64,000 nucleotides of DNA, taken from the NCBI GenBank assembly GCA_905221605.1, contig CAJNDS010002279.1, positions 377,001 to 441,000 on the forward strand, in the 5' to 3' direction. Shown here piece by piece: positions 26,001 to 32,370 of the stretch (its first letter is position 1; each line of letters starts with the position of its first letter). Position numbers and translations under genes: made by a program. The stretch comes from Symbiodinium natans. Its lineage: Eukaryota > Sar > Dinophyceae > Suessiales > Symbiodiniaceae. The notes below the pieces were generated by a model, which was not told the origin of the DNA, did no database searches, and worked only from the letters and a program-made list of their open reading frames with translations.

Positions 26001-29000
26001 AAACCCTACACCCTAAACCCTAAGCCCTAAACCCTAAACCCCAAACCCTAAACCCTAACCCAAAAGCCCTAAAACCTAAGTTTCGCAAGGAGGCGGCTCC
26101 ATCGACCAGGGCGTCAATTCGATCCCGTCCCTCGGAATGAGACGACAAAACGAGTTGAACACTACAAACCCATGAGCCTTCACACACCCCAAAACTCTTT
26201 GCCGGGATTTAGCGTTTAGGGTCTAGGGTTGAGGGCTTCGGGGCCATCTGCTGCTATACCCCACCTAGACACACCCGAAACTCGAAACCCGAAACCCCTA
26301 GATGCCCTTCATGGAATTTCAGAGGAGCCTCAGTTAATCGCGACTCCGGGCATTTCAGGATCAGTGGCAGGTTCTGGTAAATTTTGAGCTTTGAGTCACC
26401 CCACAGACCACTTCATCGTTTCGGCTTCAGGGGTTAACTTTGGGATGTTCCCACTTATACTTAGAGTCCTTAGTAAGGATAACGAGAGGGGGCACTAGAA
26501 TCCCTATTAAGGACGCAACAGGATTTTGCAGCGTACCTCAAGCGTCAGTACTTTGTGGAAGGTCCCTTGACTACAGAAGCGAAATATAGGGGTCGAATAG
26601 TTACTGCTAATCTTCCCTTGTGGCCCCTTGAGTTCTCAGAGCCGAGCCCGTAGCAGAAGCGGGAGCATCCCAAGTTTAACTGTTTAACTAGTTCGGGTTT
26701 AGAGTTAGCCCGATAGCTCATCGTAGCCACTAGGCAGCCTACTGTTGCTGTTCTCCTTTTTGTTTAGCTTCTGCCCTTTAAAGAACACCAGCAAAGCCCT
26801 AGAACCCTAAAACTCTTAGTCTTGGGTTGAGAGGCTACAAAATAGAGCTTGCGCGTGGAAGTGGCGATGACAAGGCTTGAGAGTCGTTTTGTGTAGGGCC
26901 TTTTCTCTGTAGAGTTCTCAGGGCTTTCCCCTACTGCCCCCCTCTATACTACCCCTCCTAGGTTCCCCCCTCAAATACAGGGGGGCGGCCTTGCGCGAGT
27001 GTGAGAGTCGAAACCCTAAGCCCTAAACCCTAAACCCTAAACCCTAAACCCTAAACCCTAAACCCTAAACCCTAAACCCTAATCAACCCGAGGGCCCTAC
27101 ACCGCCTGTCCTACACCAGCTCAGGCTGGATGATAGCGATGACGAGTGAGCTCGCTTTGTTTCTTCGGCGGCCTCTTCTCCTTCGTAGCTGAGTCGGGAA
27201 GCCTTGAACCTTTTGGGGCTGTATATATATATATATGTATATATTTTTATTTATATTTATTTGTATATATGTATATGTATATATATATGTATATAAGTAT
27301 ATGTATATATATATATATGTATGATTCCTGCCAGAACTGAAAGGTGAGGTGCATACAATCCTACCAGCTACCAAAACTGAAAGGTTGACCGTTTATGGCC
27401 CAGGGTACTCAGCAATGAGGCATCAGTCCCAAAACCCTATAAACCCTATAAACCCTATAAACCCTGTAAACCCTATAAACCCTACAAACCCTACAAACCC
27501 TATCAACCCTATAAACCCTATAAACCCTATAAACCCTATAAACCCTATAAACCCTATAAGCCCTAAACCCTATATACCCTATAAACCCTATAAACCCCTA
27601 AACCCTAAACTGGAGTTCCCATCAAGGAAGCCGGGCGCCCCAAGCCCTAGACCCCGCTAGGCCCTAAGCCTAAGCCGGCAGCCGGCAACCGGCGAATGTT
27701 TAGGGTTTAGGGTTTAGGGCCGGCAACCGGCACCTTCGAATGTTAGGGTGTAGGGCCATCAAGGTTCGAGCGGCGCGGGTTTGAGCCACATTGGGGCTTG
27801 AGTCTCGAAAGGTAACACCAAGCTTGTGCTTCGTCTTCAGGCGTAGGAATACCGGGTTGAGTGGGTTCAGGGTTTAGGGTTTAGGGTTTAGGGTTTCGGG
27901 TTTAGGGTTAAGAGATGCTTGATGCGGTCTGAACTCCACAGGAGTAGTCATACGCGGAGGAAGACAAGCCGAGCAATCGAATGCTCAGATCCTTCCCAAC
28001 CGAGCCATAAGCGGCCGGCTCCAACATGTGGTTCCTTCTTCGTGCGGGATCCCTATAGACCCTGTAAGGCCTATAAATCCCTGAAGACCCTGAAACCCTA
28101 AACCCTGAACCCTAAACCCTAAACCCTAAACCCTGAACAGGGACCCGATATTTAAAGGAACCACATCGCAGCTCAGCGCAGCTGCCTTGCAGATGTCGGT
28201 CCGGCTCGGCGAAAGAAGCTCCTGTTGACCACGCAAGAGGTACTCCAAATTGGGGCCCCTTTAGGGTTTAGGGTTTAGGGTTTAGGGTTTAGGGTTTAGG
28301 GTTTAGGGTGTCGGGATCCTTTTGAGGTGCGCAGCTATAAGTAGGGCAGGATTATGAGGATCTTGAACCAGTTGACAACCAGTTATAGCCTTAGTTACCC
28401 TACTTGCATCCCCAGGCAACTGGAATGGTTGGTGCCTTAGGGTTTCAGGTTTGCTACTTCTTTTTTCTCAGTAGATCCGGTATCAATCTGAAGTGCACGC
28501 GCCCTTCGTGCTGGATGGAAACCCACACACTTAAGCTTTGGAGGCACCTCGCTGTGTAGAAGCAGTTTCCGTCATGGGTACCCCTGCAGAATCTCATAAA
28601 TGTAGTCCCCGATGACAAATCCTCATGAAAGACTGTCATGCTGCCGAGACGACGGCAGAGCCGCGTCGTTTGCGACGCTTATTTCTTGGGTATGAACGTC
28701 CTCCGGCTACATTGAGATGACGAAGCCGAGACCACGAAAGCGTGGAGTTCTGATATCCCTAAACCCTAAATCGCTGAATGAAACCAACGAAACGGCTTCG
28801 GGTGCAAGAATTCCCTTGAACCTCAAGTGCCTGCATCCCCTATATAGGGTTAGGAATTAGGGATAGGGCTAGGGATTAGGGTTTAGGGTTTAGGGTCCAG
28901 GGTCTAGGGTTTAGGGTTTAGGGCAACGGGGGCCTGTTGCAAAAGGGTTTAGGGTTCGCCAAGCTGGGTCCTGGATCCTGAAACAGCTTCAAGAGATAGG

Positions 29001-32000
29001 TTTACTAGGCGGACTTCGGGACTTGCTGTTGAGTTTTTTCGGGGCTTAGAGGATCTTAGGACTTTTTTTCTGCAAGAAATGAGGGGCCAGCCTAGTTTGA
29101 AGATTGAGTTGCGAAGTTAGGAGTTGATCCCTAAACCCTAAACCCTAAACCCTGAACTAAACCCTGAACCCTGAACCCTAAACCCTAAACCCTAAACCCT
29201 AAACCCTAAACCCTAAACCCTAAACCCTAAACCCAACTCACAAACCCTTAAACAAGCACTCAGAGCTTTAAGGTCCAGAGGCTAGCTAGATTCAACAAGA
29301 AGCAAGGCGGGGTTTAGGTTAGGGCCCCTTTTTAAACCGTAAACCCTAAACCTAGATTCCTGAGGGACTGCGTAGGTGACCTTTAGCATTTTGTCGTATA
29401 GAATCCTAAACCCTAAAAACCCTAAACCCTTAACCCTAAACCCTTAAGACTAAACCCAACCCTACACGGTTGACCTTTTTTGGGCAGCCATCCCTGGACC
29501 GTTCAGCTACCCAACCGGGATAATGCCAGCGGTGCATCTCGAGTCAAAAGACTTCGCGGACCTCACGCACAGCGCTAAGCGCCAGAAAATGAGGGTTTAG
29601 GGTTCAGGGTTTAGGGTTTAGGAATAGGGTTTAGGGTTTAGGGGCTAGGGTTTTGGGTTTTGGGTTTAGGGTTTAGGGTTTATAGTTTATAGGCTTTAGG
29701 GTTTGGGGTGTAGGGGTTTTGGGCAGTCTAGGGTATACACTCCACAATCTCAAGCTCTCATCTCACAGCTCAAGACGCGCTTGCAGCCCTTGTGTTTCTA
29801 CGTGCTTGCGTGCGCGTTGCTTCTTTCACTTCGTGTGCTTCGTGTCCTGCCGATCTGACCATGATCTCCAACGCATTTTCCCAAACAAAAACCCTAAACC
29901 CTACAACCGGACGAAGTGAAGCCTGACATTGGCGATAGGGTTTAGGGATTGCTGACGTCAGGAGTCTGGGTTCAAAAACAAATGGAACCCTAAGCCCTAA
30001 ACCCTAAATCTCTCCCCCCCCCCCTTCTCCCGCACAAGATTCATCAAGAACAATATGCAGAAAGAGGACAACAAACAACACGGAAAGAACGCACAAAACA
30101 ATCGAGGGTTTTGCCTGAACCTGTAAACCCTAAACCCCAAGCCCTAAACCCTAAACCCTAAACCCTAGACCTAGTTTTCGGGGTTTAGAGGGTTTATGAG
30201 GGCACATAGGGATGAGGGTACAGGGGTAAGGGTTCTAGAGCTAAGTTAGCATATAGGGTCTGTAGGGCTCAAAGGGGCTTCGGTTAAAATAGATGTTTAG
30301 GGCTTGTAGGGTCTAGTGTTTACAAGGTTGGTTGTCTCCTGGCCCAGTCGACGACCAGAGCTCTTCTAAACAGCAAAGCTGAATGATTCGCCGTAAGCTC
30401 TACAAGCCCTAAACCTTGCAACCCTAGAAACCCTATGCGCTCCATCAAACTTATAAACCCTATAAGCTCCACAACCCCTCCCTCAAACGCAGATACGGGG
30501 GTTGAGGACTCGGATGGTTAGGGTTCAAGATCACACCGTTTGGAAGCCCTAAACCCTGAACCAGAAGGCTTCTAGGGCTTAGCCCTAAACCCTAAACCCT
30601 CAACCCTCAACCCCTAACCCGAACCCTAACCCTAAACCCTGCCCCCCCTCGTAGCCCAGGTAAAGCGAGAGGTCGAGGCGGGCCCGGGATTGGGATGTAA
30701 GGTTCTAGGGTTTAGGGTTTACAGTTAGGGTGATAGAACATAAGTTTCCCTCACTGTAGTGAGGAGATGGACCATGATGTACACTATGAAATGTTGGGAC
30801 GGGATGGTGTCGGGCGTGTTGGGTACAACACTCTCCGCCCTCTTAGAAGCCCACAACCCCGATATACGACATTCAGGTTTTTCATTCCAAACCCTAAACC
30901 ATAAACCCCATACCCAAAACCCTAAACCCTGAACCCTGAACCCTAAACTAAACCCTAAACCCTAAACCCTACAAACCCCAAACCCAGCAGTGGATGGCAG
31001 GCCATGCTCTCCAAGCTGGATCCGGATGGCCCAAGGTAGAAGGGTCGGGGGTGGAGGGGGTTGGGGGTTTAGGGTTTAGGGTTTAGGGTTTAGGGTTTAG
31101 GGATTAGGGTTTAGGGTTTAGGGTCGGGAGGGGGGGGGGAAGCTTCGAGGGTTTTAAGGAACTAAGCTGCCTGAGACTTCTGCGCTAGCTTAACACAACT
31201 ACAGTTTGACTTAGACGTGCCACTTTTGAGTAGGTATGTGTACTGACCCTGCACCCTAAAAATCCTAAAACACCCGGTGCAACCTTAGTTGATGCCTGCG
31301 TCGCGGCATCATACCTCCAAAACCACTATCAGGCCCATAGGACCCCGCCTAAACCCTAAACCCATAAGCACCCCAAACCATCGACTGTAGCCCCAGCTTC
31401 CGCAAACCGGAGAGTTTAATATTCTGTGTCCGGGTGCTGTGGGCGTGCTGCTACCCTGTACCCTGTATTTGCCCCTTTGAAGGGTTTAGGGTTTAGGGTT
31501 TAGGGTTTAGGGTTTAGGGTTTAGGGTTTAGGGTTTAGGGTTTAGGGTTTAGGGTTTAGGGTTTAGGGTCATAAAGGGAGTCGGATGGTTTCATGGCCCT
31601 TGCCAGGCTCATTGCGAACCTCGGGGAGGGTCTGAACGGCCAGGAAAGCGCGGCAGCCCAGAGGTTGAGACATCGATGTAGGAGGGTTTGGGGTTTAGGG
31701 TTTTGGGTTTTGGGTTTTGGGTTTCAGGGTTTAGGGTTTAGGGTTTAGGGCTAACTGTTCCCGCATGTTTGGAATGTTTCCCCTTATTCTAGACACTTCT
31801 TATAATCCCTGTTCAGGACCTGTTAGTGCAAGGGGGAACATCCCAACATGTAGGGTCTAGGGCTTGATGCTCTTCATGCTGGGCGTAAAAGGTAGGGTTT
31901 TGGGTTTATTTCCTCTGAGACCTATGCCCTATGTACACACCTAACCTCTGGGCTAGAAAGCAATGATTGTGTTTGCTGCCATCAGTTGTTTTGACACGTG

Positions 32001-32370
32001 GTCTGTTCTGGTTTTGTAGTTCTGCTGTTCTGTCAACCCCTAAAAACCCCAAACACCATTCAAACCCTAAAGCCTAAACACACTTCAAACCCCAAACCCC
32101 AAACCCCAAACGCCAAACCCCAAACCCCAAACCCCAAACCCCAAACCCCAAACCCCAAACCCCAAACCCCAAACCCCAAACCCCAAACCCTAAACCCTAA
32201 ACCCTAAACCCTAAACCCTAAACCCTAAACCCTAAACCAAACCCTAAACCCTAAACCCTAGCCCTAAACCCCAGCCCCCAAACCCAGGCCCGGAGTTGGT
32301 CCAGGCCTTTGTCTCAGCGGTGCACGCCTGGACCAGGAGCTGCAAGAAGGAAGGGAGCTGTGGGGTTTAG
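4662..32370 (+). CDS. Uroporphyrinogen decarboxylase-like gene, C-terminal half, 12 exons
   Basis: Uroporphyrinogen III decarboxylase makes coproporphyrinogen III in heme and chlorophyll synthesis, in algae usually in the plastid. Exons: 4662-4714, 5281-5325, 6058-6099, 7451-7522, 8259-8319, 8858-8923, 10482-10534, 29544-29573, 30660-30677, 31001-31035, 31607-31647, 32288-32370. Joined in phase they give about 198 residues that follow the family order: ASQELLELLSE, VIIEYLSAQARAG, VLQVFEAMGEHITP, FHSFALPAMQRI, VPLMVFPRGACYAL, GYDVVTVD, LQGNFDP, IANLGEGL, PELVQAFVSAVHAW. The family is about 350 residues long, so the N-terminal half, including the usual catalytic Asp, is not seen; it may lie left of the window or be unrecognised in 1-4660. 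Most donors are GC. Oddities: the usual NLGHG histidine is Glu and the GLDW tryptophan is missing, so this may be a divergent paralogue. A 19-kb gap separates exons 7 and 8. Family assignment is strong; exon borders are inferred. Confidence 0.82.
5281..5325 (+). CDS. UroD-like exon 2
   Basis: Fifteen codons, VIIEYLSAQARAGCK, in phase 0. Acceptor AAG|GTG, donor AAG|GCGCGG. It matches the UroD YLxxQxxAG segment. An earlier AG at 5250 would add upstream in-frame residues (DPIGSTFSPK) that fit the family less well. Confidence 0.75.
6058..6099 (+). CDS. UroD-like exon 3
   Basis: Fourteen codons, VLQVFEAMGEHITP. They correspond to the UroD V-Q-(I/L)-F-(D/E)-S-x-(A/G)-G segment. Acceptor CAG|GTA, donor CCG|GCTGCT. 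A CCCTAAA array lies upstream and TTTAGGG downstream. Confidence 0.78.
6751..7036. repeat. Inverted pair of telomere-type arrays within one intron
   Basis: (TTTAGGG)n at 6751-6809, a spacer of about 95 nt, then (CCCTAAA/CCCGAAA)n at 6904-7036. Folded RNA would form a long stem within the UroD intron 6100-7450. Confidence 0.88.
7259..7371. mobile_element. TACTTGGAAGC-family element
   Basis: Left end TACTTGGAAGCCCTTCTGAC and internal GTGGGCTATGCGGATCATGA match the 44.8-kb copy. The right end is degraded (AAGTCAAAAGAGCTTTC). Confidence 0.7.
7451..7522 (+). CDS. UroD-like exon 4
   Basis: Twenty-four codons containing FHSFALPAMQRIAAGLKERH, the FALPYxxxI segment of UroD. Acceptor GAG|GAG, donor GAG|GCGCTT. 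The joint HPE|VPLMVF with the next exon reproduces the family order exactly. Confidence 0.85.
7990..8027. repeat. (CT)n microsatellite
   Basis: About 19 CT dinucleotides between telomere-type repeats. Confidence 0.92.
8259..8319 (+). CDS. UroD-like exon 5
   Basis: Twenty codons plus one base: VPLMVFPRGACYALTDLQMV, equivalent to the P(L/M)IxFAKxxxxAL segment. Donor GCGGAC. The leftover G joins GC of the next exon to make the glycine of GYDVV. Confidence 0.88.
8719..8850. mobile_element. GACTCGTACCCCTAAGGTTG-family element
   Basis: A repeated block GACTCGTACCCCTAAGGTTG...GAGGTTCCCCTTAAT with inverted counterparts near its right end (GAACGACCTTAAGGGTCC). Related blocks at 17.61-17.80 and 33.05-33.17 kb. 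Confidence 0.62.
8858..8923 (+). CDS. UroD-like exon 6
   Basis: Reads GYDVVTVDCDTDLAEASQQL, equivalent to the UroD GYxVVGLDW segment, but the Trp is absent. Acceptor GCAG|GC, donor GCGGGG after one extra base. Confidence 0.88.
9355..9457. mobile_element. GGGATGTTCC-family foldback element
   Basis: Starts TTGGGGGATGTTCCCCCTGA and ends AAGGCGGAACATCCCAA, with internal GGGATTATAGTA and TATTAAGGACTGTTAG matching the 35.8-kb copy. Confidence 0.75.
10482..10534 (+). CDS. UroD-like exon 7
   Basis: Reads RVANLQGNFDPKWLRNP, containing the QGNxDP signature. It starts with GT, which completes a glycine codon after exon 6. The end is placed at a GC donor (10535); the open frame continues a few codons further, so the border is less certain than the identity. 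Confidence 0.85.
11206..11270 (+). other. Exon-like island, unassigned
   Basis: A frame reads TEDLRRAVRRKMHPSLIRR between TTTAGGG arrays. It resembles the UroD helix after QGNxDP but duplicates the 30.66-kb exon, so it may be an alternative or decoy exon, or belong to the Nopp140-like gene's 5' end. Confidence 0.3.
11735..11850. mobile_element. GGAGGATCCAAAAAGTAGA TIR element
   Basis: Left GGGAGGATCCAAAAAGTAGA, right GGGGGATCTACTTATTGGATCC. A compact copy at 36.24-36.31 kb has perfect arms around GGATCC. Confidence 0.62.
12014..12188. repeat. Long (CCCTAAA)n array
   Basis: About 20 nearly perfect heptamers, followed 130 nt later by TTTAGGG repeats (12320-12382). Confidence 0.92.
12658..12785. 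repeat. TA-rich imperfect repeat
   Basis: ATATAAT/TATAT units with little else; intron filler. Confidence 0.8.
13426..13563. repeat. AAGCCCTAT nonamer array
   Basis: About 14 units of AAGCCCTAT/AAGCCCTCT/AAGCCCTAC, related to the 27.4-kb array. Confidence 0.85.
13903..14033. mobile_element. GAGAGCCCAA/TTGGGCTC TIR element
   Basis: Left end GGTATCCAGAGAGCCCAATG, right end TATGGGGCTCCTTGGGTATC, internal TTTATGCCTTAAAG and GATTTAAGGCAGATTCC. Copies at 7.74, 36.4 and 42.2 kb. Confidence 0.68.
14213..14343. mobile_element. CTTAAG-poly(C/A) TIR element
   Basis: Left CTTAAGACCCCCCCCAAAAA, right TTTTGTGGGGTCTTGTGCAG then CTTAAG. Copies of this G/C-run element occur at 3.25, 17.4 and 42.96 kb, and probably at 23.8, 24.4 and 33.84 kb. 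Confidence 0.6.
14505..14576 (+). CDS. Nopp140-like exon, LisH domain
   Basis: Twenty-four codons: DIYPAVKRFLTESGL followed by NKTLKVFEK, a clear LisH helix pair. Acceptor TTAG|GAC, donor AAG|GTCATC. The start codon must lie upstream; an ATG at 13648 (MRVNPSD, then a GC) is a possible first exon but is unproven. Confidence 0.8.
14505..27149 (+). CDS. LisH / SRP40-C (Nopp140/NOLC1-like) nucleolar phosphoprotein gene, about 15 exons
   Basis: Nopp140/NOLC1/Srp40 proteins are nucleolar chaperones of snoRNPs and Pol I factors. Exons: 14505-14576, 14882-14911, 15439-15495, 16215-16237, 18142-18181, 20351-20386, 20989-21021, 22128-22181, 23502-23533, 24260-24292, 24892-24949, 25118-25130, 25304-25348, 26090-26126, 27125-27149. 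The joined product is about 195 residues. It has an N-terminal LisH (DIYPAVKRFLTESGLNKTL), a Lys-rich middle with NKKRKRE, and an SRP40 C-terminal domain read over eight exons: GTPFKRVE, LLDNTHKSK, GDTWADKASEDLL, GKGFRKEMARKKRASWRGGG, IDQGVNSIP, then an acidic LDDSDDE tail and stop. All joints are in phase. The initiator-Met exon is not found, and the Ser/Glu-rich repeats usual in the family are short or missed. The whole gene lies between UroD exons 7 and 8. Confidence 0.83.
14882..14911 (+). CDS. Nopp140-like exon 2
   Basis: Ten codons, ETAALEDLPV, continuing the LisH helix (FEKETAAL). Acceptor CACAG|GAG; GT donor, three bases ambiguous. Confidence 0.7.
15439..15495 (+). CDS. Nopp140-like exon 3
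   Basis: Nineteen codons, VKPKKAKALQPLELVAACQ, Lys-rich and then helical. Acceptor AAAG|GTC, GC donor. In phase with its neighbours. Confidence 0.7.
16215..16237 (+). CDS. Nopp140-like exon 4
   Basis: Reads AWLEANP plus two bases. Acceptor CCAG|GCC. The donor is either GT (16236) or, to keep phase with the next exon, GA (16238). Confidence 0.6.
17606..17803. mobile_element. GACTCGTACCCCTAAGGTTG-family elements, nested or tandem
   Basis: A first left end at 17606 (GACTCGAACCCTTAAGG) and a second at 17668 (GACTCGTACCCCGAAGG); the right end is GGGTACAACCTTAGGGGTCC. TTTAGGG repeats sit between the two left ends, suggesting nested insertion. Confidence 0.6.
18142..18181 (+). CDS. Nopp140-like exon 5, basic NLS-like
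   Basis: One base then PRANKKRKREAVE; NKKRKRE resembles a nuclear localisation signal. Acceptor TGAG|G, donor GAG|GCGGGC. Read through, this frame would stop at TGA a few codons later. Confidence 0.65.
18205..18345. repeat. TTTAGGG array passing into a TTAGGGC variant array
   Basis: Right of the exon at 18.14 kb, TTTAGGG units change to about 11 perfect TTAGGGC units, showing local homogenisation of a variant. Confidence 0.9.
19108..19195. repeat. (CCCTAAA)n array left of the LINE-like element
   Basis: About 12 units ending exactly at the 5' border of the LINE-like ORF. Confidence 0.92.
19196..20053 (+). mobile_element. 5'-truncated LINE-like retroelement inserted in a telomere-type array
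   Basis: An open frame (WHDVRQL..., read from 19196; internal stretch from GTG 19205 to TGA 19970-19972, about 255 codons) begins directly after (CCCTAAA)n. About 80 nt of 3' tail ends GCTTGCAG at 20053, directly before another CCCTAAA array. Segments WKWVGHTLR and then, about 60 residues on, RDRAQWASLLPQYRAYW resemble the region after the reverse transcriptase of LINE ORF2 proteins (RWxGHxxR ... AxDRxxW). No RT catalytic YxDD is present, so this would be a 3' fragment. It is the longest uninterrupted ORF in this half of the window and has no introns. The identification is by motif resemblance only; a domesticated or unknown protein is possible. Confidence 0.5.
20351..20386 (+). CDS. Nopp140-like exon 6
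   Basis: Twelve codons, ADEVPGESAAVE, phase 0 at both ends. Acceptor GGAG|GCA, donor GAG|GCGGCT. CCCTAAA array immediately left, TTTAGGG array right. Confidence 0.6.
20439..20535. repeat. (TTTAGGG)n array
   Basis: About 13 units right of the exon at 20.35 kb. Confidence 0.92.
20811..20926. repeat. (CCCTAAA)n array
   Basis: About 16 units left of the exon at 20.99 kb. With 20439-20535 it forms an inverted pair in one intron. Confidence 0.92.
20989..21021 (+). CDS. Nopp140-like exon 7
   Basis: Eleven codons, AAEGSNKKSLG. Acceptor GGCAG|GCA and a GC donor chosen to keep phase with the next exon. The open frame continues to 21053. Confidence 0.6.
22128..22181 (+). CDS. Nopp140-like exon 8, start of SRP40-C domain
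   Basis: Eighteen codons ending EKKEKGTPFKRVE, the TPFxRV start of the SRP40 C-terminal domain. Acceptor GCAG|GAG. The donor is GA, or GC three bases later. Confidence 0.85.
22316..22432. mobile_element. AGGACCCAGAGTAGGCCC TIR element
   Basis: Begins AGGACCCAGAGTAGGCCC and ends GGTTACTCTTGGGTCTAG, an imperfect TIR. Copies at 58.76 kb and parts at 6.64 and 11.85 kb. Confidence 0.7.
22970..23295. repeat. GGAGACTCTGGGGTTGGGCAC minisatellite
   Basis: About a dozen irregular units of 18-36 nt built from GGAGACTCTGGGGTTGGGCA and CTCC blocks. It stays open in several frames on both strands, which creates spurious Gly/Leu/Trp- or Pro/Ser-rich ORFs. Confidence 0.85.
23502..23533 (+). CDS. Nopp140-like exon 9
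   Basis: Reads DKWRSTIKDA plus AG; donor GCCGGG. It joins the next exon as DARLLDNTHKSK. Confidence 0.75.
23943..24045. mobile_element. GCCCTTGGGATATT repeat element
   Basis: GCCCTTGGGATATTTTATAT then GGGTTTAAGAGGACCATATT; the same ordered blocks occur at 33.63-33.75 and 48.72-48.81 kb. The ends GGCCCTT and AAGGGCC are inverted. Confidence 0.6.
24260..24292 (+). CDS. Nopp140-like exon 10
   Basis: Reads LLDNTHKSKV with split codons at both ends. LxDNTY/H is the conserved core of SRP40-C. Donor GCGCAT. Confidence 0.82.
24892..24949 (+). CDS. Nopp140-like exon 11
   Basis: Reads YGNSEGDTWADKASEDLLK, the G-x-W-x-x-(K/R)-A segment of SRP40-C. The acceptor follows a pyrimidine tract (24871-24889). 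Confidence 0.86.
25118..25130 (+). CDS. Nopp140-like microexon 12 (13 nt)
   Basis: GTG AAA GGA AAG G, between GGCAG| and |GCCGCC. The split glycine codon joins the next exon to give VKGKGFRKE, the RGKxFRxEK motif. Only the domain context makes this exon recognisable. Confidence 0.75.
25304..25348 (+). CDS. Nopp140-like exon 13
   Basis: Reads FRKEMARKKRASWR with split Gly codons at both ends, equivalent to the FRxEKTKxKRGSYRGG motif. Donor GCGCGG. Confidence 0.88.
26090..26126 (+). CDS. Nopp140-like exon 14
   Basis: Reads GGSIDQGVNSI with split codons at both ends, the conserved GGxIxxxVxSI end of SRP40-C. GT donor. If unspliced, the frame would stop at 26173. Confidence 0.85.
27125..27149 (+). 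CDS. Nopp140-like terminal exon 15
   Basis: One base, then LDDSDDE and TGA (27147-27149): an acidic tail typical of this family. Acceptor CTCAG|G. Confidence 0.75.
27218..27325. repeat. TA-rich microsatellite
   Basis: (TATA)n with GTATAT and TTTAT units, in the first intergenic stretch after the Nopp140-like stop. Confidence 0.88.
27430..27608. repeat. CCCTATAAA nonamer array
   Basis: About 18 units of CCCTATAAA (variants CCCTACAAA, CCCTGTAAA, CCCTATCAA), a telomere-motif relative with a TA insertion; open in one frame as (N-P-I) repeats. Confidence 0.88.
29544..29573 (+). CDS. UroD-like exon 8 (tentative)
   Basis: Ten codons, SKDFADLTHS, with a GC donor. Phase 0 at both ends lets it link KWLRNP (10.5 kb) to VKREVEAML (30.7 kb), about the spacing seen between QGNLDP and the next helix in UroD. 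The acceptor is AG|T rather than AG|G; a longer exon starting at 29530 is also possible. Confidence 0.5.
30660..30677 (+). CDS. UroD-like microexon 9 (18 nt)
   Basis: Six codons, VKREVE, between CCCAG| and |GCGGGC, in phase 0. With the next exon it gives VKREVEAMLSK, equivalent to the VxxML helix before the NLGHG motif. Confidence 0.65.
31001..31035 (+). CDS. UroD-like exon 10
   Basis: Reads AMLSKLDPDGP plus two bases. Acceptor GGCAG|GCC and a GT donor (AAG|GTAGAA), one of the few GT donors in this gene. The AG left over joins G of the next exon to give Arg. Confidence 0.75.
31483..31570. repeat. (TTTAGGG)n array
   Basis: About 12 units. It lies upstream of UroD exon 11 and is therefore one of the exceptions to the usual CCCTAAA-before-exon orientation. 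Confidence 0.92.
31607..31647 (+). CDS. UroD-like exon 11
   Basis: Reads LIANLGEGLNGQE, the UroD IxNLGHG motif with His replaced by Glu. Acceptor CCAG|G, donor GCGCGG. The final A joins GC of the next exon to give Ser. Confidence 0.82.
31770..31856. mobile_element. GGGATGTTCC-family foldback element, diverged
   Basis: Starts TGGAATGTTTCCCCTTATT and ends CAAGGGGGAACATCCCA. Confidence 0.65.
32082..32283. repeat. CCCCAAA variant array passing into CCCTAAA
   Basis: About 15 CCCCAAA units and then about 9 CCCTAAA units, ending just before the terminal UroD exon. Confidence 0.9.
32288..32370 (+). CDS. UroD-like terminal exon 12
   Basis: Reads PELVQAFVSAVHAWTRSC and then KKEGSCGV and a stop, matching the UroD C-terminal PExVxAFVxAVH helix. 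The TAG stop (32368-32370) lies inside the first TTTAGGG of the downstream array. A further intron before the stop cannot be excluded. Confidence 0.78.

Noticed and set aside
28454-28639. Minus-strand 61-codon ORF (FHEDLSSGTTFMRF...)
   Set aside because: It looks somewhat protein-like, but there is no family match, no neighbours on that strand and no splice context.
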